Assembly: GCA_030530785.1 (NCBI GenBank)
Contig: JAUMUJ010000010.1
Location: 1-59,896, forward strand
Length of the DNA: 59,896 nucleotides
Source: Moraxella sp.
GTDB lineage: Bacteria > Pseudomonadota > Gammaproteobacteria > Pseudomonadales > Moraxellaceae
Reading direction: 5' to 3'
Shown here: piece after piece, positions 56,662-59,896 of the stretch
Layout of the letters: every line of letters starts with the position of its first letter
Position numbering within the stretch: position 1 is the first letter of the stretch
The notes under the pieces: generated by a model
The model's input: only the letters and a program-made list of their open reading frames with translations
What the model was told of the DNA's origin: nothing
The model's database searches: none
Made by a program: the position numbers and the translations under genes

Positions 56662-57156
56662 ATGAAAAAATTTGCCTTACCATTGACTGTTTTGATGGTT
56701 TTAACGGCGTGTCAGTCCGCTTACCAAACAAAACACCCATCAGTACAATCTGCCTCATCTGATATTGCACAAAAATTGTCCGATGATGTTTTGGATTTTG
56801 CTGTGGGTGTGACACAAGGCGACTCACAGCGTCCATTAAATCCCGTCTTTGCAGATTGTGTGAAACAACCGTATCCCAACCTACAAAACACCATACAAGG
56901 GTTAATCGATCAATCGTTGAGCCAAGATGACATTGTGTTGCTTGGTGAGACCTTTGTTTATTTAAAGAGCGATAAAATGCCCGCTGACCCCACATTGCAG
57001 ACCAACATTCAACAAGCCAAGTCACTTATGACATCGCCATCGGTGCAAAAGACGATGATGACCTTGATGGGCATGGGGGGCGACCGACAAGTCAGTGATG
57101 ATATTCATGCTTATATTCACGCTCGCCTAAGTGCTTGTGCCCAACATTCCCAATAA
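56662..57156 (+). CDS. Lipoprotein of unknown function
   Basis: 164 residues. Lipobox LTAC (Cys17). The mature part is helical, with DCVKQPYPNLQNTIQGLIDQ and TFVYLKSDKMPADPTLQ; a Cys near the C-terminus may pair with the one in ADCVKQP. No family recognised. It lies between rlmJ and pssA on the same strand, with 26 and 9 bases around it, so it is likely in the pssA transcript. Confidence 0.65.
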   Translation: MKKFALPLTVLMVLTACQSAYQTKHPSVQSASSDIAQKLSDDVLDFAVGVTQGDSQRPLNPVFADCVKQPYPNLQNTIQGLIDQSLSQDDIVLLGETFVYLKSDKMPADPTLQTNIQQAKSLMTSPSVQKTMMTLMGMGGDRQVSDDIHAYIHARLSACAQHSQ

Positions 57157-57165
57157 GTGAGCACC

Positions 57166-57966
57166 ATGACAATCCAAATCCCCCACTCTCCCAAAGACCC
57201 AAACAACCATGACGGCATTACTTTTGAAGTTGTTGAATCTGAACAGCTCGGCGACCAAAAAAAAGTCAGTCGTGGTGTATATCTTGTGCCGAATTTGTTT
57301 ACAACAGCGTCCATGTTGTCGGCATTTTTCGCCATCATTGCCAGCAGTGAAGGTCGGTTTGATAAGGCGTGTCTTGCCATTTTTTTATCTGCCATTTTAG
57401 ACGGCATGGACGGACGGGCTGCCCGAATGTTAAACGCCCAAAGCCCCTTTGGGGAGCAGTTAGATAGCCTTGCCGATTGTATCGCCTTTGGGCTTGCCCC
57501 TGCTGTTTTGATTTACCATTTTGCCCTGCATGAGCTTGGGCGGATTGGGCTGGCATCTGCCTTTGTGTTCTCGGCGTGTGCAGCATTTCGCTTGGCAAGA
57601 TTTAATGTGCAAATCGGCACGGTGGACAAAAAATACTTCATCGGGGTGGCAAGCCCACTGGCGGCAATTCTTATCACATCCAGCGTCCTAGTTGCCAAAG
57701 ACCATGCTCATCTTGCGCCCCAAATGCTTGCCATCGTCTGTGCGGTATGGACGGTCATCTGCGGGCTTTTGATGGTGAGTAATGTCAAATATTACAGTTT
57801 TAAAGAGTTTGACCGCCAAAAAGTTCCCTTTGTTGGGCTGATTATTGGCGTGTTTGTCATGGGCATTGTGTTGTATGACATTCCTGTGGGTGTGCTTGCC
57901 ATTGGTGTGATTTATGCTTTATCGGGATTTTGGACAACTTTTATAACAAAAAGAAAAACTTCTTAA
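57166..57966 (+). CDS. pssA: CDP-diacylglycerol-serine O-phosphatidyltransferase
   Basis: About 266 residues with several helices. The CDP-alcohol phosphatidyltransferase motif D-G-x2-A-R-x8-G-x3-D-x3-D is complete in DGRAARMLNAQSPFGEQLDS followed by LAD. It makes phosphatidylserine, precursor of phosphatidylethanolamine. ATG 57166 is chosen over GTG 57157, which follows the lipoprotein stop directly. Confidence 0.92.
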   Translation: MTIQIPHSPKDPNNHDGITFEVVESEQLGDQKKVSRGVYLVPNLFTTASMLSAFFAIIASSEGRFDKACLAIFLSAILDGMDGRAARMLNAQSPFGEQLDSLADCIAFGLAPAVLIYHFALHELGRIGLASAFVFSACAAFRLARFNVQIGTVDKKYFIGVASPLAAILITSSVLVAKDHAHLAPQMLAIVCAVWTVICGLLMVSNVKYYSFKEFDRQKVPFVGLIIGVFVMGIVLYDIPVGVLAIGVIYALSGFWTTFITKRKTS

Positions 57967-57982
57967 TATCAGTACACACACC

Positions 57983-58909
57983 ATGCTTAATACTGCCCAT
58001 CAAGCCACCGTTCGCCAGTTTATTCTTGCCACTCGTCCACGCACCTATCCCATTGCCATCATGAGTCTTGGGATGGGACAAAGCTTGGCATATCGTGTGC
58101 TTGGTGGGTTTGGAGCGGACAACTGGGTGCTGTGTGGTCTGATTATTTATACTGCTTTGTCCTTGCAAATTTTATCCAACCTTGCTAATGATTTGGGTGA
58201 TGGCATTCGTGGCACTGACCACGACCGTCATAGAGACAGCCCAACCCGTCTTGTCGGCAGTGGGGCGGTGTCGGCAGACAGATTTTGGGTGTGGGTTTTT
58301 GGCTGGCTTATTCAGACCATGATGGCAGGGTCGGTATTGATTTGGCTTAGTCCTTTGAGTGCTTACCAAATTGTACTGTTTTTTGGACTAGGAGGGGTGT
58401 CTATTTTGGGAGCGTTGGGCTACACCATGGGTAAAAAACCCTATGGTTATCATGCACTTGGTGAGTTTGCCGTGCTGATTTTTTTTGGGTATGTGGCGGT
58501 GATTGGTGGTTATTATCTACAAACGGGTAGGGCGGACATCGTCCAAAATTTGCCCATCGCCACAGGAGTGGGACTGTTGTCAGCGTGTGTGCTGTATGTT
58601 AATAATTTGCGAGACACCGACACCGACCCTGTAAGTGGCAAGATGACATTGGCAGTTGTGCTTGATAGGTATAAGATTGTTGGTTATATGACGTTACTGT
58701 TTTTGGCGGTGGTGTGCTATATTTATCATGCTACCATCTTTGGTGATAGGGTGTGGGTGTTGGCATTGTGTTTGCCCCTGCTTATCAAACATACTCACGC
58801 TGTCATCACACACCGCCATAATCCTGCTCGTTTGGGCAAGGAGCTTGGGGTGATAGTGGGATTGGTGATTGTGATGAATGTTGTGATGATAGGTCTGGTT
58901 GGGGTTTGA
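57983..58909 (+). CDS. MenA-like prenyltransferase (UbiA family)
   Basis: 308 residues with about eight helices. The first Asp-rich site is in NLANDLGDGIRGTDHDRHR, the second in NNLRDTDTDPVSGK, the standard pair for MenA (1,4-dihydroxy-2-naphthoate prenyltransferase). It would attach a polyprenyl chain in the inner membrane. Moraxella and relatives are known mainly for ubiquinone, and no other men gene is in the window, so the true acceptor is open. It lies 16 bases behind pssA. Confidence 0.8.
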   Translation: MLNTAHQATVRQFILATRPRTYPIAIMSLGMGQSLAYRVLGGFGADNWVLCGLIIYTALSLQILSNLANDLGDGIRGTDHDRHRDSPTRLVGSGAVSADRFWVWVFGWLIQTMMAGSVLIWLSPLSAYQIVLFFGLGGVSILGALGYTMGKKPYGYHALGEFAVLIFFGYVAVIGGYYLQTGRADIVQNLPIATGVGLLSACVLYVNNLRDTDTDPVSGKMTLAVVLDRYKIVGYMTLLFLAVVCYIYHATIFGDRVWVLALCLPLLIKHTHAVITHRHNPARLGKELGVIVGLVIVMNVVMIGLVGV

Positions 58910-58961
58910 TATGAAATTTGAAAAATGATTGCACACTTTGAGCAACAGCTGACTAAAACAA

Positions 58962-58990
58962 CAAAACCGACCATCAAAGTCGGTTTTGCT
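58962..58990. terminator. Terminator between menA-like and autotransporter genes
   Basis: CAAAACCGAC and GTCGGTTTTG arms around seven bases, between convergent genes. Confidence 0.85.
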
Positions 58991-59003
58991 TCTCTTGATA
59001 TCA

Positions 59004-59896
59004 CTAAAAGGTGGTTTCTATACGGAACACAGCTCCGCCCCCATGCTCACCATTGGTATTCTTATTGACATAAGGCATGACTTCAATGCGGGTTTGTGGG
59101 ACGACTTCATAGCTGATACCTGTGGCGACATAGCCTTGGGTTTTGGCAGGCGTGCTGGTGTGGCTAAATTCATATTTCTCCACCCCTGTTAGGCTTGCGG
59201 TATAGACAGGGTCATCGCCTGATAGGTGGCGTTCTGCTTGCATATCATAAACCCATGACAGCTTGTCAGTCAAAGCAATATTGGTGCTTGCTCCTACGAT
59301 CAAAGAGGTGTTTTTGTAGGACATTTCGCCATAGCTGACAGGAAAAGCTGTTTGCTCGTTTTCGGTATAAGCCCCACGACTGATATCACGGTGTTTGACC
59401 CCGACATAGGCACGATGTTTGTTTTGATTACCAAAGTTTTTGCCAACTTTTAGCCCATAAGCCGTTCCTTTTATGTCAGTGTCATTGACCCCAATCTCGG
59501 TATTGGTAAGGGTAGGTCGGGTTATGGTGGCGGTGTATTTGTTATATGCACCAGAGATTTCACCAAAATAACCATTGGGCGACTGGTAACGCACCACAGC
59601 CCCTACGCCCACATTATCATCGTTATGACGATAGCTGTTGGGTAGTTTACGGCTACTTGAATGGTCAAGCGATACCCCAGCCAACAGCCCATTACCAAAG
59701 CCATAGCCGACATTAATCCCCATTGCCACATCACGGTGTTTGTGGCTTTCTTTGTCTTTGGCTAGGCTGACATCCTGTTGCACACTAAAACAGATGCCAT
59801 CATAATTGATACAACTATATTGTAAGCGGTCAAGGGCGTGTGATTGCATGCTCATCAAGGTAAAGCTGTCTTGCCCTAGCTTATTGACGGTTTGGG
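59004..59896 (-). CDS. Autotransporter C-terminal beta-barrel (gene runs past the right edge)
   Basis: The frame is open to the window end, so the gene is partial; only the C-terminal 297 residues or so are seen. Alternating polar/hydrophobic strands such as VAMGINVGYGFGNGLLAGVS and HRAYVGVKHRDISRG end in a last strand with C-terminal Phe (FRIETTF), the signature of the autotransporter outer-membrane barrel. The passenger (adhesin, protease or esterase) lies outside. A Cys pair in QYSCINYDGICF sits at the start of the barrel. Confidence 0.88.
   Translation of the reverse strand, partial: QTVNKLGQDSFTLMSMQSHALDRLQYSCINYDGICFSVQQDVSLAKDKESHKHRDVAMGINVGYGFGNGLLAGVSLDHSSSRKLPNSYRHNDDNVGVGAVVRYQSPNGYFGEISGAYNKYTATITRPTLTNTEIGVNDTDIKGTAYGLKVGKNFGNQNKHRAYVGVKHRDISRGAYTENEQTAFPVSYGEMSYKNTSLIVGASTNIALTDKLSWVYDMQAERHLSGDDPVYTASLTGVEKYEFSHTSTPAKTQGYVATGISYEVVPQTRIEVMPYVNKNTNGEHGGGAVFRIETTF

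Overview
The window reads as a chromosomal segment of a gamma-proteobacterium of the family Moraxellaceae, most likely the genus Moraxella. This rests on gene order (lpxC next to a DUF721/dciA gene; zipA-ligA; tRNA-Trp-secE-nusG-rplKAJL-rpoBC), protein style, moderate-to-low GC and lipoprotein-rich content. No species is assigned. No integrase, transposase, prophage, CRISPR array or rRNA gene was seen. Two tRNA genes are present: tRNA-Glu, cut by the left edge, and tRNA-Trp.

Layout. 0-5 kb: YdjM-like membrane hydrolase, lpxC, a frameshifted dciA-like gene, a secreted CHAP/NlpC-like amidase, a DOMON-like protein, yhbY and rlmE. 5-9.8 kb: ftsH, an M15 peptidase, a PlsC-type acyltransferase and fkpB. 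9.8-16.5 kb: two TonB_C-like secreted proteins, lspA-ileS, a lipoprotein cytochrome c, a decayed metallophosphoesterase and a CitE-like lyase. 16.5-28.2 kb is the accessory part. It holds remnants and cassettes of polymorphic toxin/immunity systems on both sides of metX-metW and of an ABC transporter: a broken toxin C-terminus with DUF596-like and DUF4265-like genes, a tandemly duplicated two-gene immunity-like unit behind a small secreted protein, and a deaminase-fold toxin followed by an SMI1/KNR4 (SUKH) immunity gene. 28.3-33.7 kb: a zinc-ribbon membrane protein, an ArsR regulator with cysteines placed as in persulfide sensors, the solute-binding lipoprotein that probably serves the ABC transporter, hemH and zipA. 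33.8-49.5 kb: ligA, a DMT permease, then the transcription/translation supercluster. 49.6-59.9 kb: lytic transglycosylase, msrA, cmoA-cmoB, a SPOR protein, small lipoproteins, a 2OG oxygenase, rlmJ, pssA, a MenA-like prenyltransferase and the beta-barrel end of an autotransporter cut by the right edge.

How the genes work together. The housekeeping genes cover envelope synthesis (lpxC, plsC-like, lspA, pssA, zipA, lytic enzymes), translation and RNA modification (ileS, rlmE, rlmJ, cmoAB, L11/L1/L10/L12) and transcription (nusG, rpoB, rpoC). The most interesting material is the toxin/immunity archipelago (17.7-28.2 kb) and the transporter whose solute-binding gene is separated from its permease/ATPase operon by about 3.3 kb. 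Both transporter promoters carry a related TGTTAT-type operator resembling a Zur box, and the permease promoter also carries GATAAT hexamers like a Fur box. This suggests a metal or metallophore importer. These regulatory assignments come from reading the sequence and were not computed against a motif model.
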